From Microbacterium sp. K24 (GTDB lineage: Bacteria; Actinomycetota; Actinomycetes; Actinomycetales; Microbacteriaceae): DNA of 32,120 nt. The stretch's first letter is position 1. Each line of letters opens with the position of its first letter. The position numbers and the translations under genes were made by a program. Of this stretch, positions 8,301 to 15,609 are shown piece after piece. The notes under the pieces were generated by a model that was not told the origin of the DNA, did no database searches, and saw only the letters and a program-made list of their open reading frames with translations. The stretch is taken from positions 1-32,120 of the forward strand of contig NZ_SSDJ01000076.1 in assembly GCF_004794465.1 (NCBI RefSeq). Direction: 5' to 3'.

Positions 8301-10383
8301 CGTACTGCGCGGACCCCGTCGACGTGCCCGGCGATGAGGAGAAGTAGTAGTCGCCGTTCGCGTCGGTCACCGCCGTCGCGATCAGCGCGCCGGCGGTCGA
8401 GTACAACCGCACGGTGACGCCCGCGATCGGCGCCTCCCCCGCGTCCTGGATGCCGTCCCGATCGGGGTCCAGCCAGACCCGGTTGCCGATCTCGACCGGT
8501 GGTGCCGCGGCCAGCGTGGTGAGGTCGCCGAGACCGCCGGCCTTTCCGAACCCGCCGTCGGTCACCGCCGTGCGCGTCAGGGAGGCGCCCCGGACCGTCG
8601 ACCCGTCATTGTTCCGGAAGACCCGCAGGCCGTCCTGATTCAGCGCGACCGGATCGATGACCGTCGCGATCACGTCGGTGTATCCGGGGATCTGCAGGGC
8701 CGACCCGATCGCCGTGTTGGCGTGGTAGCTCCGGAACTCGCCGGTCTGAAACACCGTCTCGTAGAACTTGCCGCCGCCGATACCCCAGTTGTTGTTCAGC
8801 TGCGGCGATGTCCCCGCGCCACAAGCACCGTCGCTCTCGAGCACCAGACGACCGGTACCGTTCACGCAGGCACGCAACATGTCACCCACGCCGATGTAGG
8901 TGTAGATGCGGGTATCCCCGGGAGTGGTGCTGCTGAGTGCCGCGCCGTACTGGTCGGCGGAGCGATCCTTGATCGACAGCGTCAGGTTGCCCGCGGCGTC
9001 GAACACGACGGACGAGGCGACAGGCGAGGGGCCGTCGAGCGACAGCCCGCGGGTGCCCTCGCGGAACGCCTCCTCCCACGGACGGTAGTTGTTCGTTCGG
9101 GTGGTAGCCGGCAGATTCGCCGAATACGCGGGTCCGCGGTCGAAGGTCAGAGGTGCGCTCAGCACCGCGGGTCCGAAGGTCCGCGTGTCTTCGTCCATCG
9201 GCACCACCCAGGCGCGCAGATCGTCGACGGTCGGGCCGGTGCACGTCAACGTCACGTAGAGGTTCCCGCGGAACGTGCCCAGCCCGTAGGGGCGCACCCA
9301 GCTCGGATCGCAGCCCGCGGCCGCGGTCAGCGGGATGTCGATCGCCTGGGGCGTCCCTGCGGTCGGCGCCGCGGCCGGCGTGGCCCCCCGGGTCAGAGGA
9401 ACGGCGTAGAGCTTGCGATCGTTGAGGTTGACCGCATACAGCGTGCGCTGATCCTCGGAGATCTCGATGTCGCCGAGGCCGACCCGTCCGGGCGCGGAGA
9501 AACCCGAAGGGTCGTGCAGCCAGTCGTAGCCGGTGAGATCGGCGGGGCGGGGGTTCGTGCCCGCGTTGGGGATCGTCGCGAAGGGAGTGCCGTTGGGTGC
9601 TCCGGTCGTGGCATCCGTGAGATAGATGGCGCCCAGGCCCTGCGGCCCGACCATGGTGCCGCGGCGGAAGGAGGCACCGCTGAGGACGAATTTCTCACCG
9701 TAGTTCGCCGTCCCCCAGACGGTCCCGATCTGCCCCTGCGTCGCCAGTGCCGTCCGATCGGTCGCGGGGTTGCCGGTGGTGTCATAGGCGACGCCGAAGA
9801 GAGCAGGCTGGTCGGGCAGGTTCGGAGTCGGACCAGCCGTGTTGTTCTGGGAGCCGTTGCTGGCGAAGACCGATCGCTGGGTCGGCACCACGACCCGGGG
9901 AACGCCGGCGGTGGTGCGGACCATGCCTTCCTGCGTGACGCCGAGATCGGCGCCCGTCGCGCCGATGCTCGCGAACTGGACGGTCGTCCCGTTGCCCGAC
10001 CCCGCTCGTGCGGGGCGGAAGCCCGTGGGAAGTCCGGTGAACTCGACCCGCACGGCGGAGGTCGCAGCTCCCGTGACCGTCAGGGTGTAGGCGCCGTTCG
10101 CGGCGGTCGTGGTCGTACCGCGCACCACGCCGGTCGAGTCGGTGGCGGTGACCCGCACTCCGCCGACACCGGTGTCGCCGCCGAAGTCGCCCGATGCCGC
10201 GTCACGCGTGCCGCTGTCGTCGAAGTCCTGGTAGACGACGCCGGTGACCGAGCCGTCGGCGGCGAGCGCCGGCTGCGCGACGACCAGCGTCGAAGCGATC
10301 ATCGTCGCCGCGGCGAGAACCGCGAGAGCACCGAGACGAGCGCGCCGTTGCGGACGCGCCGACGTCGCAAGGTATCGATCCAC
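2386..10383 (-). CDS. giant LPXTG-anchored SdrD_B/DUF11 repeat surface protein
   Basis: A 2665-residue predicted cell-wall protein. A GTG start at 10383 follows GGGGGAGAA. Residues 1-42 are a signal peptide (basic start, hydrophobic core, ending QPALA). An SdrD_B-like domain follows to about residue 150, then about 450 residues resembling a beta-propeller (it includes GDIEISEDQRTLYAVNLNDR). From about residue 630 there are eleven more SdrD_B-like modules, opening with (I/L)GNR(L/V)W or VGD(F/Y/V)VW and carrying DxDxDG-type calcium-loop candidates. Two DUF11-like domains sit at about 936-1041 and 1729-1841. The C-terminus has the sorting signal LPATG (2631-2635), a hydrophobic segment and the tail RGRRKS. 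A role in adhesion or as a surface layer is inferred from the family. No sortase gene lies in the window. A possible operator precedes the gene at 10459-10486. Confidence 0.93.
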   Translation of the reverse strand: MDRYLATSARPQRRARLGALAVLAAATMIASTLVVAQPALAADGSVTGVVYQDFDDSGTRDAASGDFGGDTGVGGVRVTATDSTGVVRGTTTTAANGAYTLTVTGAATSAVRVEFTGLPTGFRPARAGSGNGTTVQFASIGATGADLGVTQEGMVRTTAGVPRVVVPTQRSVFASNGSQNNTAGPTPNLPDQPALFGVAYDTTGNPATDRTALATQGQIGTVWGTANYGEKFVLSGASFRRGTMVGPQGLGAIYLTDATTGAPNGTPFATIPNAGTNPRPADLTGYDWLHDPSGFSAPGRVGLGDIEISEDQRTLYAVNLNDRKLYAVPLTRGATPAAAPTAGTPQAIDIPLTAAAGCDPSWVRPYGLGTFRGNLYVTLTCTGPTVDDLRAWVVPMDEDTRTFGPAVLSAPLTFDRGPAYSANLPATTRTNNYRPWEEAFREGTRGLSLDGPSPVASSVVFDAAGNLTLSIKDRSADQYGAALSSTTPGDTRIYTYIGVGDMLRACVNGTGRLVLESDGACGAGTSPQLNNNWGIGGGKFYETVFQTGEFRSYHANTAIGSALQIPGYTDVIATVIDPVALNQDGLRVFRNNDGSTVRGASLTRTAVTDGGFGKAGGLGDLTTLAAAPPVEIGNRVWLDPDRDGIQDAGEAPIAGVTVRLYSTAGALIATAVTDANGDYYFSSSPGTSTGSAQYGLVLDPETNYEIRLDNAADFGSGGPLEHLGPTVTAAGADRAVDSNGVRQSPVLVSAPVRTPSAGSADHTFDFGFVPLLSLGNRLWFDVGPDGGHANNGVFDDDEAPVDGAVVELLDGNGAPVLGPDGAPLTTTTDADGFYRFDDLPAGPYRVRVAAANFAPGGVLEGSVSSTGASAAFDAASNNRDKGADAPDPASTGVTSSVIALAPGLTGDIDPGATGAGGHGPGGDALDNLTVDFGFVRQFDLALDKSLTSGNGPYRVGDEVVFELLVTNKGPATSYAGFTVSDRLPAGLEFVSASGLFWTGPDVDGQELTFDWIGSELGAGEQAFPIEVTARVTSVTTGSLRNVAVVEPTPNIPISERIPVGSSPDKYENGNPTPSAGSPSNNDDSAEIPVLAPTLSLGNRLWFDTGAGAATDNGQYDAGEQPIAGAIVEMLGADGNPVLGDDGAPLIATTDADGFYRFDALAAGPYRVRVAAGNFADGGPLAHFLSSTGASAAFDAGSNSSDKGEDAPHPAATGVTSGVIDLQPGVTGEVDSGANGAGANGPFGDQFDNLTADFGFIPGLSLGNRLWFDNGSAAGQANNGAVDDGEQPVAGAVVELLDGAGAAVLDADGNPVTTTTDDDGFYRFDDLPAGDYQVRIAASNFAAGAPLAGYFSSTPTSAAFDSATNNDDKGVNAPNPAATGVVSATVTLALGAQPDDDVDAGASGAADHGPNGDASDNLTVDFGFVERLAVGDFVWFDRDRDGIQDAGERPVVGVTVTLLNGDGTPALDGDGNPVAPATTDANGHYVFDNLVPGDYRIRFSDFPAGYVPTTASADGSTTSNDSNPDDTGLTPVFTLAVGDDTRPVEPGDGTTAARQINPTIDAGLVAAMSLGNRLWFDTGAGGDLNNGIADPDEDPVADALVELLDAAGAPVLDLDGDPITTTTDANGFYRFDGLEPGQYRVRVAASNFADGGPLADYVSSTVTSSSFDAASNNTDKGVDASDPSATGVTSAVIDLQPGVTGEVDAGAAGAGANGPFGDGFDNLTVDFGFIQPYDLTIDKQLTSKTTPYKATQTVTYELTPSNNGPGTAVTGFTVSDLLPDGLTFVSATGTDWELVDGTGPEVTLRWLGDDLASGDAASPITVTATVGTETPGTLVNFAVVEPSPDQRTPETIPVGATPNKYENGDPVPAAGSPSNNDDSTPIVVEGPTYSLGNRLWKDTGPGAQTDNGQYDSGEAPVAGATVELLNAAGNVVGTTTTDDAGFYRFDDLAPGDYRVRVAASNFAADGPLRSWLSSTGASAAFDTASNNSDKGEDSLSPATTGITSGPVTLGVADRPLGDLDAGAVGAGAHGPLGDAFDNLTADFGFVPGLSLGNRLWFDAGTGSGEANNGAYDDGEKPVVGAVVELLDAAGDPFLIGGSPVTTTTDENGFYRFDGLPAGDYQVRVAASNFGAGAPLQDWFSSSPTSADPAANNADKGVNSPSPATTGITSGVVSLTRDNPTGDVDADAIGAGAHGPGGDAADLLTVDFGFTQAFAVGDFVWLDNDGDGRQDADEPPVAGVLVTLMDADGNPVNDLNGNPVPAVRTDDAGHYVFDGLPPGTYTVSFTETPAGLQLTRQGSGDALGDSNPAPDGVTPPFVLGPAGDNTTPVAVGDGTSVAQRIDRTIDAGLIPLLAVGDYVWVDKDRDGRQGADETPVEGVTVALLNADGTPALGADGAPVAPVVTDAEGHYVFDGLVPGDYRVQFSNWPAGFHPTVQSAPGSSSADDSNPDVSGLTPVFPLRGGGTDVRAVTAADGVSRAAQINPTIDLGIAQDLFAVGDVVWFDTNANGRRDAGEKPVPGMTVTLRNADGTPARNWRGDVVAPVKTDANGHYLFDGLFAGDYFIQFTDLPAGYRFTTTGASGDEDSNPMSSGRTPVFSLGANSADMRLVTGADGTILASFINSTIDAGLVTILPATGGALPVWIVVIGVLLLLLGLGLVVVRGRRKS
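3328..5679 (-). repeat. super-module copy 2 in the giant surface gene
   Basis: This 2352-base unit repeats the five-domain order of 5680-8064. Corresponding modules share long stretches of wording, such as SSTGASAAFD, the NSDKGED region, and PSNNDDS after each DUF11-like domain. Two further VGD-type modules and the sorting signal follow it. The copies have diverged, so the duplication is not very recent. Confidence 0.75.
5680..8064 (-). repeat. super-module copy 1 in the giant surface gene
   Basis: This 2385-base unit encodes the domain order LGNRLW module, DUF11-like, LGNRLW module, LGNRLW module, VGDFVW module. The same order recurs directly downstream in 3328-5679. Boundaries are set at the first codon of the LGNRLW motif in successive units. 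Confidence 0.75.
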
Positions 10384-10458
10384 AGTTCTCCCCCGATTGA
10401 AGCGACTTCAGCCAGGCACCGACCGAAGCACAGAACGAGTCGATGATGGCAGGGGCCT

Positions 10459-10486
10459 TTTCACGGACTTTTCTCTATGTGTGAAA
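10459..10486. promoter_or_regulatory. inverted repeat upstream of the giant surface gene
   Basis: TTTCAC (10459-10464) and GTGAAA (10481-10486) form a dyad with a 16-base spacer, in the 121-base gap between the giant gene and the 246-residue gene. The centre is AT-rich for this genome. It lies about 75-100 bases before the GTG start, a reasonable place for an operator or promoter element. I could not pick a convincing -35/-10 pair. Confidence 0.3.
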
Positions 10487-10504
10487 GCGCGGAGGGGGAG
10501 GCGT

Positions 10505-11245
10505 TCAGCCGAGTTCGGGGGCGCGCGGAACCGCGACGTACTGCTCCGCATGCAGGAGCACCGACACCGTTCCCGAAGGAAGGTCGGCCTCGAAACGCCG
10601 CAGTCCACCCGACGCGTCGACCCAGAAGCGCGTGGTACCGGCGCCTTCTCCCGAGGCGGACTCCGACGGCCCGGCGAAGACGTCCACGGGCACCCCGTCC
10701 ACCTCGTCGCCGCGGAGCCACTGCGCATCCGACGTCTGCAGCAGCTGGGCGTTGTCCGGGCGATCCACCCCGAGGCTCGCGATCAGCACGAGCATGGCAT
10801 CCACCGCCGACGCCGAGGGATCGAGCGGCCGGGCTGCCCCGGGGGCGGCGGGCGGAGCATCCGGCACCGTCACTCCGTCGCCTTCGCCGACCCACCCGAC
10901 GAAGGTGTCGGCATCCCACGTGACGACGGCCGAGCCGTCGTCGAGCGCGGCCGCGGCGATCCCCAGACCGGCGCGGTAGTCCACCCGCCCGTGGAGTGCG
11001 ACGGGGCCGTCGGCCGTCGATACCTCGACCTCGAAGCCCCGGCTCCCGTCGCGATACGCGAGGAACCGGGCGGCCGCAAGCTTCTCCGCCTCCTCGGCGG
11101 TGAGGGCACGAGGGCCCTCTGCGGCGGGTGATGCGGTCGGCGTCGGCGCGTCTGCCGGCCGGAACGCCAGCAGCGCCCACGTTCCGATGCCGAGCAGGAC
11201 CGCCGCGACGACACCGATCGCGACCCACCGCCGACGCGTCGTCAT
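10505..11245 (-). CDS. membrane-anchored extracytoplasmic protein of unknown function
   Basis: A 246-residue protein whose first residues, MTTRRRWVAIGV, and hydrophobic core (about 8-27) form an uncleaved anchor or signal peptide. There is no lipobox cysteine. A Pro/Thr/Ala-rich linker follows to about residue 45. The remainder is a mixed alpha/beta domain containing FEVEVSTADGPVALHGRVDY and a closing beta-rich section (RFWVDASGGLRRFEADLPSG). This pattern recalls the LolA/LppX-like lipoprotein fold that often reads 'regress a value on a surface', but I cannot assign a family. Its ATG overlaps the stop of the DyP-type peroxidase gene by four bases (ATGA), so the two are translationally coupled and probably act at the same membrane face. 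Confidence 0.8.
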   Translation of the reverse strand: MTTRRRWVAIGVVAAVLLGIGTWALLAFRPADAPTPTASPAAEGPRALTAEEAEKLAAARFLAYRDGSRGFEVEVSTADGPVALHGRVDYRAGLGIAAAALDDGSAVVTWDADTFVGWVGEGDGVTVPDAPPAAPGAARPLDPSASAVDAMLVLIASLGVDRPDNAQLLQTSDAQWLRGDEVDGVPVDVFAGPSESASGEGAGTTRFWVDASGGLRRFEADLPSGTVSVLLHAEQYVAVPRAPELG

Positions 11246-12381
11246 GCTGCTCCGAAGATCGTCGAGCCGAGCGGATGCTGCGCGTCGAAGCCCGGGAGGG
11301 CGAGGAACGCGCCCGTCGCCGTCGTGAGCGTGAAGTCCAGCAGCGCGTCGGACTCCGACATCCGCTCCATCGTCTGCGTGAAGGTGCGGAGCTCGGCCTG
11401 GAAGCTCACGAACAGCAGTCCCAGCGGGTCGTCCATCGAGTACGAGCGCCGCAGCATCAGCGGCACGCCCGCCGGCCGCGGGTGCGCGCGTCGCACGTGC
11501 GCGTCGGCGGGGATCAGGTACTTGCCGTCGGGCGATTTGGCCTGCAGATCGACATCGTCCCCGATCGCACCCCCGGAGAGCGGTGCGCTGCTCGCACGCT
11601 CACGCCCGATCGCGCTCTCCTGCGCCTCGACCGGGAGGCGCTGGAACGCCGCGAGGTCGATCTCCATCCGGCGCACGACCATGATGCTCGCCCCTGCCAC
11701 GGCACCCTGGCCGATCCACACCGACTCCGCCCGCTCGTCGACCGAGATGGGCGCGGCGATCCCGTCGACGAATCCGAGAACGTTGCGGGGCGCCGTGTGG
11801 TCGCCGCGCACCGCGACCGAGGGTCCGCGGGCTCCGCGCTGCCGCCACCGCTCCGTGAGGGCGGACGTGTCAGCGAGCAGACCGGCGAGGGCCAGCGGAG
11901 GGACGAGCGGATCGGAGGCGCACACCTGGATCACGAGGTCGCCGCCGCGGTGCCGCTCGTCGATGTCCTCGCGCGGAAAGGCCGGCAGCGGTTCCGTGCC
12001 CGGTCCCTCGGCGACCACCTGCTGCACGAGCCGCGGCCCGACTCCTACGGTCACGCTGAGGTCACCGGGAGCGATTCCGGCGAGCGCGGGATGGTCGCCG
12101 GACGTCAGCGCGAGGATGCTGTCGCCGAGGCGCGCGAGCACGCCGACGGGGCCGCCGTCGAGGTCGTAGACGCCGAGGAGCAGGTGCGGCTGCACGGCCG
12201 CCGGGCGGGCGATGCCGGCCTGATGCTCTCCCGTCGGGACGACCGGCCGCACGGCATCCGCGACCGGATCGCGAGGGACCTGCTCGGCCGGCGCGCACCC
12301 CGCGAGCGCAGTGCCGAGCGCGGCGATGCCGCCGGAAGTCAGCAGGCTGCGCCGCGAAATCCCGCCTGCCTCATTCGCCAC
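11242..12381 (-). CDS. Dyp-type heme peroxidase, predicted Tat-exported lipoprotein
   Basis: A 379-residue dye-decolourising peroxidase-family enzyme. These use heme and hydrogen peroxide to oxidise varied substrates; EfeB-like members act outside the membrane. The diagnostic GxxDG motif appears as LGFVDGIAAP near residue 202, its Asp being the usual catalytic acid. A probable heme-ligand His lies in DAHVRRAHPR near residue 293, followed by a conserved-looking MLRRSYS segment. The N-terminus has a twin-arginine motif, SRRSLL (Arg 10 and 11), and a lipobox, ALAGC, with Cys29. I chose the GTG at 12381 because it places the twin arginines at a normal distance; the longer ATG at 12441 would nearly reach the divergent gene. 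The ribosome site is weak. The next gene overlaps by four bases. EfeO and EfeU partners are absent, so an iron-uptake role is not supported here. Confidence 0.88.
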   Translation of the reverse strand: MANEAGGISRRSLLTSGGIAALGTALAGCAPAEQVPRDPVADAVRPVVPTGEHQAGIARPAAVQPHLLLGVYDLDGGPVGVLARLGDSILALTSGDHPALAGIAPGDLSVTVGVGPRLVQQVVAEGPGTEPLPAFPREDIDERHRGGDLVIQVCASDPLVPPLALAGLLADTSALTERWRQRGARGPSVAVRGDHTAPRNVLGFVDGIAAPISVDERAESVWIGQGAVAGASIMVVRRMEIDLAAFQRLPVEAQESAIGRERASSAPLSGGAIGDDVDLQAKSPDGKYLIPADAHVRRAHPRPAGVPLMLRRSYSMDDPLGLLFVSFQAELRTFTQTMERMSESDALLDFTLTTATGAFLALPGFDAQHPLGSTIFGAA

Positions 12382-12447
12382 GACGATGATGATAGCCCCC
12401 GCATCCTCGACGCTCGGCACGGCCTCGGTGGCCCCTATCATGATGCG

Positions 12448-13767
12448 ATGCGCAATCGACTGGTCGCCCTGCTGCTCGTCTCGGCGGTCGTTCTCGTGTC
12501 CGGATGCGCGGCTCCGGCGCCCCCGGAGACCGCCGAGAAGGACCCCGCGATCCTCGCCGTCCCGGCCGATTTCCCCACCATCACGGAGGCCGTCGACGCC
12601 GCCGCGGAGGGCGACACCGTCCTGGTCTCCGCGGGCGTGTATCGGGAGACCGCGGCGATCGACACGCCCGGGGTCACCCTGCGCGGAGCGGACCGCAACG
12701 GCGTCGTGATCGACGGCGAAATACTGCGCGGGAACGGGATCGTCATCTCAGCACCTCGCGTGACCGTGCAAAATCTGACCGTGCGCAATGCCACCCAGAA
12801 CGGCGTGCTGGTCACCGGTATGCGCAACGACGACGGCGCGGCCGTGGGCGGACACGACGGCTACCGGGCCGTCGATCCGGACGATTTCCCGCTGCTGGAC
12901 GGATTCCTCGTCGACCACGTCACGGCGTCGAACAACGGCCTGTACGGCATCTACGCCTTCAACGCGTCGAACGGCGCGATCACCGACTCGTACGCCTCGG
13001 GAGGAGCGGACTCCGGCATCTACGTCGGCCAGTGCCAAGAGTGCAACATCGTGGTCTCCGGCAACGTCGCGGAGCGCAATGCCGTGGGCTTCGAGATCGC
13101 GAACGCGGGCGGCGACCTCCGCATCGTCGGAAACCGCTTCGCAGGCAATCGCGTCGGCGCCACGATCAACTCCGACTACCAGGAGGCGTACCTGCCACAG
13201 GCGGGCGCCACGTTCGCCGGCAACCTCGTCGCGGCGAACGCGCAGCCCGACACGCCGGAGCAGGCGGACGGCGGATTCGGGATCGGGATCGGGATCGCCG
13301 GGGGTACCGAGAACGACGTCCGCGCGAACCTCGTCATGAGCAATCCCGCGGCCGGTGTGATCGTCACGTCCGCCGAGGACCTCGGCCCGATCGACAACCG
13401 GGTCACCGGGAACACGTTCGACTCCAACGGCATCGACTCCGTCTACGCGCCGACCGCTCGCGGACTCGGGAGCGGAAACTGCTGGGAGGGGAATTCTCTC
13501 CAGAGCACGTCACCCGCCGACCTCTCGACCGCATCGCCCTGCACGGCTCCGACCGCGCTGCCGCCGGGCATCATCCCGACGTCGACGGCGCCCGCGGGCA
13601 TCCCGTTTCCCGATGTCGCGGCACCGCCCGCACAACCGGACCTCGGTCCGTTGGACGCGCCCGCCCGGCCGTGGCGCGGGGCGGACGACGTCCCTCGCAT
13701 CGATGCCGACGCCGTGGAGATCCCCGCCCCGACGCTGCTCGCCGACCGCGCGGCCGTCACCTTCTGA
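12448..13767 (+). CDS. right-handed beta-helix lipoprotein
   Basis: A 439-residue secreted lipoprotein: MRNRLVALLLVSAVVLVSGC ends at the lipid-modified Cys20. After a short linker, the pattern DFPTITEAVDAAAEGDTVLVSAGVYRE... is typical of NosD/pectate-lyase-like parallel beta-helix proteins (Beta_helix, PF13229). Repeated coil signatures follow: ITVQNLTVRNAT-like strands, GIYAFNASNGAITDSYASG, NAVGFEIANAGGD and IVGNRFAGNRVGA. A proline- and alanine-rich C-terminal 80 residues end the protein. I cannot see a catalytic triad that would define a carbohydrate-active enzyme, so the substrate is unknown. The ATG was chosen because the signal peptide begins there; the same frame stays open far upstream only because of GC bias. 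It is divergent from the peroxidase (66 bases between starts) and ends four bases before the convergent SIS gene. Confidence 0.85.
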   Translation: MRNRLVALLLVSAVVLVSGCAAPAPPETAEKDPAILAVPADFPTITEAVDAAAEGDTVLVSAGVYRETAAIDTPGVTLRGADRNGVVIDGEILRGNGIVISAPRVTVQNLTVRNATQNGVLVTGMRNDDGAAVGGHDGYRAVDPDDFPLLDGFLVDHVTASNNGLYGIYAFNASNGAITDSYASGGADSGIYVGQCQECNIVVSGNVAERNAVGFEIANAGGDLRIVGNRFAGNRVGATINSDYQEAYLPQAGATFAGNLVAANAQPDTPEQADGGFGIGIGIAGGTENDVRANLVMSNPAAGVIVTSAEDLGPIDNRVTGNTFDSNGIDSVYAPTARGLGSGNCWEGNSLQSTSPADLSTASPCTAPTALPPGIIPTSTAPAGIPFPDVAAPPAQPDLGPLDAPARPWRGADDVPRIDADAVEIPAPTLLADRAAVTF

Positions 13768-13770
13768 CGG

Positions 13771-14814
13771 CTAGCTGGTCTGCGTCACCTTGCGGAGCCC
13801 GGCCGGACGGTCGGGATCGAGACCTCGGCCGACAGCCAGCTCCAGAGCGAGCTGCTGCAGCGGGAGGATCTCGAGCAGGGGGATGAGAGCGGGGTCGAGA
13901 CCGGGGCGGGACATCCCGGGGAACGACGAGTCCAGCACGATCGGCCGCCCACCGAGTCCGACGACATCGTGCACGAAGGACTCGACCGACTCACGACCGC
14001 CGGGGCTGGCGGTGAGGAACAGGACGGGCGTTCCGGCGACCACCTGGCCGAGCGGACCGTGCTTGGCGTCGGCGGCGCTCCACCCTGAGGCGGCGATGCT
14101 GTTCGTCTCCATCAGCTTGAGCGCGCCCTCTTTCGCCGTCGACATCGAATAGCCGCGACCGACCACGAGCACCCGGGCGGAGTCGGCCAGCTGCTCCCGC
14201 CACGTGGCGACGACGGGTGCCCCCTGCGTCATCACCTCGGTGGCCGCCGAGGCGATGCCGAAGAGCGACTCGAAGGTGTCGTCGCGCGATGCGCCCGCCG
14301 CCCGTGAGAGCACCGCGTACAGTGCGAGGAGCTCGGCCGTGTAGGTCTTGGTGGCCGCGACGGAGAGCTCCGGTCCTGCGGAGAGCGCGATGTGGACGTC
14401 GCCGAGCGCGGCGAGCGGACTCTCCGGGTCGTTCGTGAAGGCGATCACGGGCACACCCGCCGCCTTCGTCGCCCTCACCGTGGCGAGGAGGTCGGGTGAC
14501 GAGCCCGACTGAGAGATGGCCAGCATCACCGAGCGCGGGAAGCGCAGTCTCGTCCCGAACGCGGTGAACGTGCTCGGCGTCGACAGCATGGCCGGAATCC
14601 GGAGCAGGTTGTGAGCCAGGTACTGTCCGTACTGCGCGGCGTGATCGCTCGACCCGCGGGCCGCGAAGACGAGCAGCTCGGGGTCGGTGGCGCGGATGAT
14701 GGCGGCGGCGGCGTCGATCGACCCGCGCTCGGAGAGGGCGAGATCGACCCAGCGATCCGGCTGCTCCGCGATCTCGGCGCGCATGAGGGCGCCGGGAACG
14801 GCGGCGGAGGTCAA
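13771..14814 (-). CDS. SIS-domain sugar isomerase/deglycase-like protein
   Basis: A 347-residue protein with two SIS domains (about 35-175 and 200-340), like the isomerase half of GlmS and the AgaS/FrlB group, which act on phosphorylated amino sugars or fructosamines. Visible features are the sugar-phosphate loop FAARGSSDHAAQYGQY, the serine-rich ISQSGSSPD loop, and YSMSTAKEGALKLMETNS leading to AADAKHGPLG. The last corresponds to the GlmS GELKHGP element, with Asp where GlmS has Glu. There is no glutaminase domain, so it does not use glutamine. I favour the TTG at 14814, which overlaps the ATPase stop and keeps the family-like PGALMRAEIAEQP start; the ATG at 14784 is an alternative without a visible ribosome site. 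It is the last gene of the sugar operon. Deglycation, isomerisation or deamination are all possible. Confidence 0.82.
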   Translation of the reverse strand: MTSAAVPGALMRAEIAEQPDRWVDLALSERGSIDAAAAIIRATDPELLVFAARGSSDHAAQYGQYLAHNLLRIPAMLSTPSTFTAFGTRLRFPRSVMLAISQSGSSPDLLATVRATKAAGVPVIAFTNDPESPLAALGDVHIALSAGPELSVAATKTYTAELLALYAVLSRAAGASRDDTFESLFGIASAATEVMTQGAPVVATWREQLADSARVLVVGRGYSMSTAKEGALKLMETNSIAASGWSAADAKHGPLGQVVAGTPVLFLTASPGGRESVESFVHDVVGLGGRPIVLDSSFPGMSRPGLDPALIPLLEILPLQQLALELAVGRGLDPDRPAGLRKVTQTS

Positions 14815-15587
14815 GACTGGAGCCCGGTGATCATCGCCACCAGTTCGTTGTGAGTCGTGTCCGCGATGCGCTTCACTCCGACCTGCGTGCCCCGACGGAG
14901 CACGGCGACCCGGTCCGCGAGGCGGAAGACCTGCTCCATGTTGTGGCTGACGATGAGCACGGCGGCCCCGCGGGCGCGGAGCTTGGCGATGGTCTCCTCG
15001 ACCTTCGCCGTCTCGGCGACGCCGAGCGCCGCCGTCGGCTCGTCGAGCAGGACCAGCCCCGACGCCCAATGCGTGGCTCGGCAGATCGCGATGCCCTGCC
15101 GCTGCCCTCCGGAGAGGTCGCTCAGCGTCGCGCGCGCCGACGGGATGCGCACGTCGAGCGTCTCGACGAGCTCCTGCGTCTGCTGCGCCATCTTCTTGCG
15201 ATCGAGGATGCGCAGCGGTCCCGTGGTGAGCTCGCGCCCGAGGAAGAGATTCATGTAGACGGGCTGGTCGGCCACGAGTGCGAGGTCCTGGTAGACGACC
15301 TCCACACCCTGGGCGCGGGCATCCGACGCGTCACGGAAGTTCGCCGGGGTGCCGTTGAGCCAGATCTCGCCCTCGGTGGGCTGGTAGAGACCGGAGATGA
15401 TCTTGATCAGCGTGGACTTTCCGGCGCCGTTGTCGCCGACCAGAGCGACGATCTCTCCGGGCATGACCTCGAGGTCGAACTGCTTGATGGCGACGACGCC
15501 GCCGAAGCTCTTGCGGATGCCGACCAGGCGGAGCGCGGGCGTCTGAGTGTCGACGGGGACATCGTTGAGGGAGGGGGAAGCGTTCAT
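14811..15587 (-). CDS. sugar ABC transporter ATP-binding protein
   Basis: A 258-residue single-domain ATPase of the carbohydrate-uptake (CUT2-like) group. Walker A is GDNGAGKST (about residue 50), the Q-loop VVYQDLAL, the signature LSGGQRQGI, Walker B LVLLDEPTAALG and the switch His in SHNMEQ. Classical RbsA-type partners are fused tandem ATPases of about 500 residues; this one has a single nucleotide-binding domain, like FrcA, so it probably works as a homodimer with the permease at 16853-17857. AAAAGGA precedes the ATG. It lies 22 bases after the YhfX-like gene and overlaps the SIS gene start. Confidence 0.93.
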   Translation of the reverse strand: MNASPSLNDVPVDTQTPALRLVGIRKSFGGVVAIKQFDLEVMPGEIVALVGDNGAGKSTLIKIISGLYQPTEGEIWLNGTPANFRDASDARAQGVEVVYQDLALVADQPVYMNLFLGRELTTGPLRILDRKKMAQQTQELVETLDVRIPSARATLSDLSGGQRQGIAICRATHWASGLVLLDEPTAALGVAETAKVEETIAKLRARGAAVLIVSHNMEQVFRLADRVAVLRRGTQVGVKRIADTTHNELVAMITGLQS

Positions 15588-15609
15588 GAGCGTGTCCTTT
15601 TCCTGGGGC

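Noticed and set aside
2377..10446. Long plus-strand open frames (including 2377-4095, 4300-8337 and 8722-10446) opposite the giant surface gene
   Set aside because: They are Arg-rich with no recognisable domains, and their repeats mirror the codons of the SdrD_B modules on the other strand. GC bias keeps antisense frames open over long genes.
11128..12447. Upstream extension of the beta-helix lipoprotein frame
   Set aside because: The signal peptide and lipobox begin at the ATG at 12448, and the upstream part is antisense to the peroxidase pair with no meaningful sequence.
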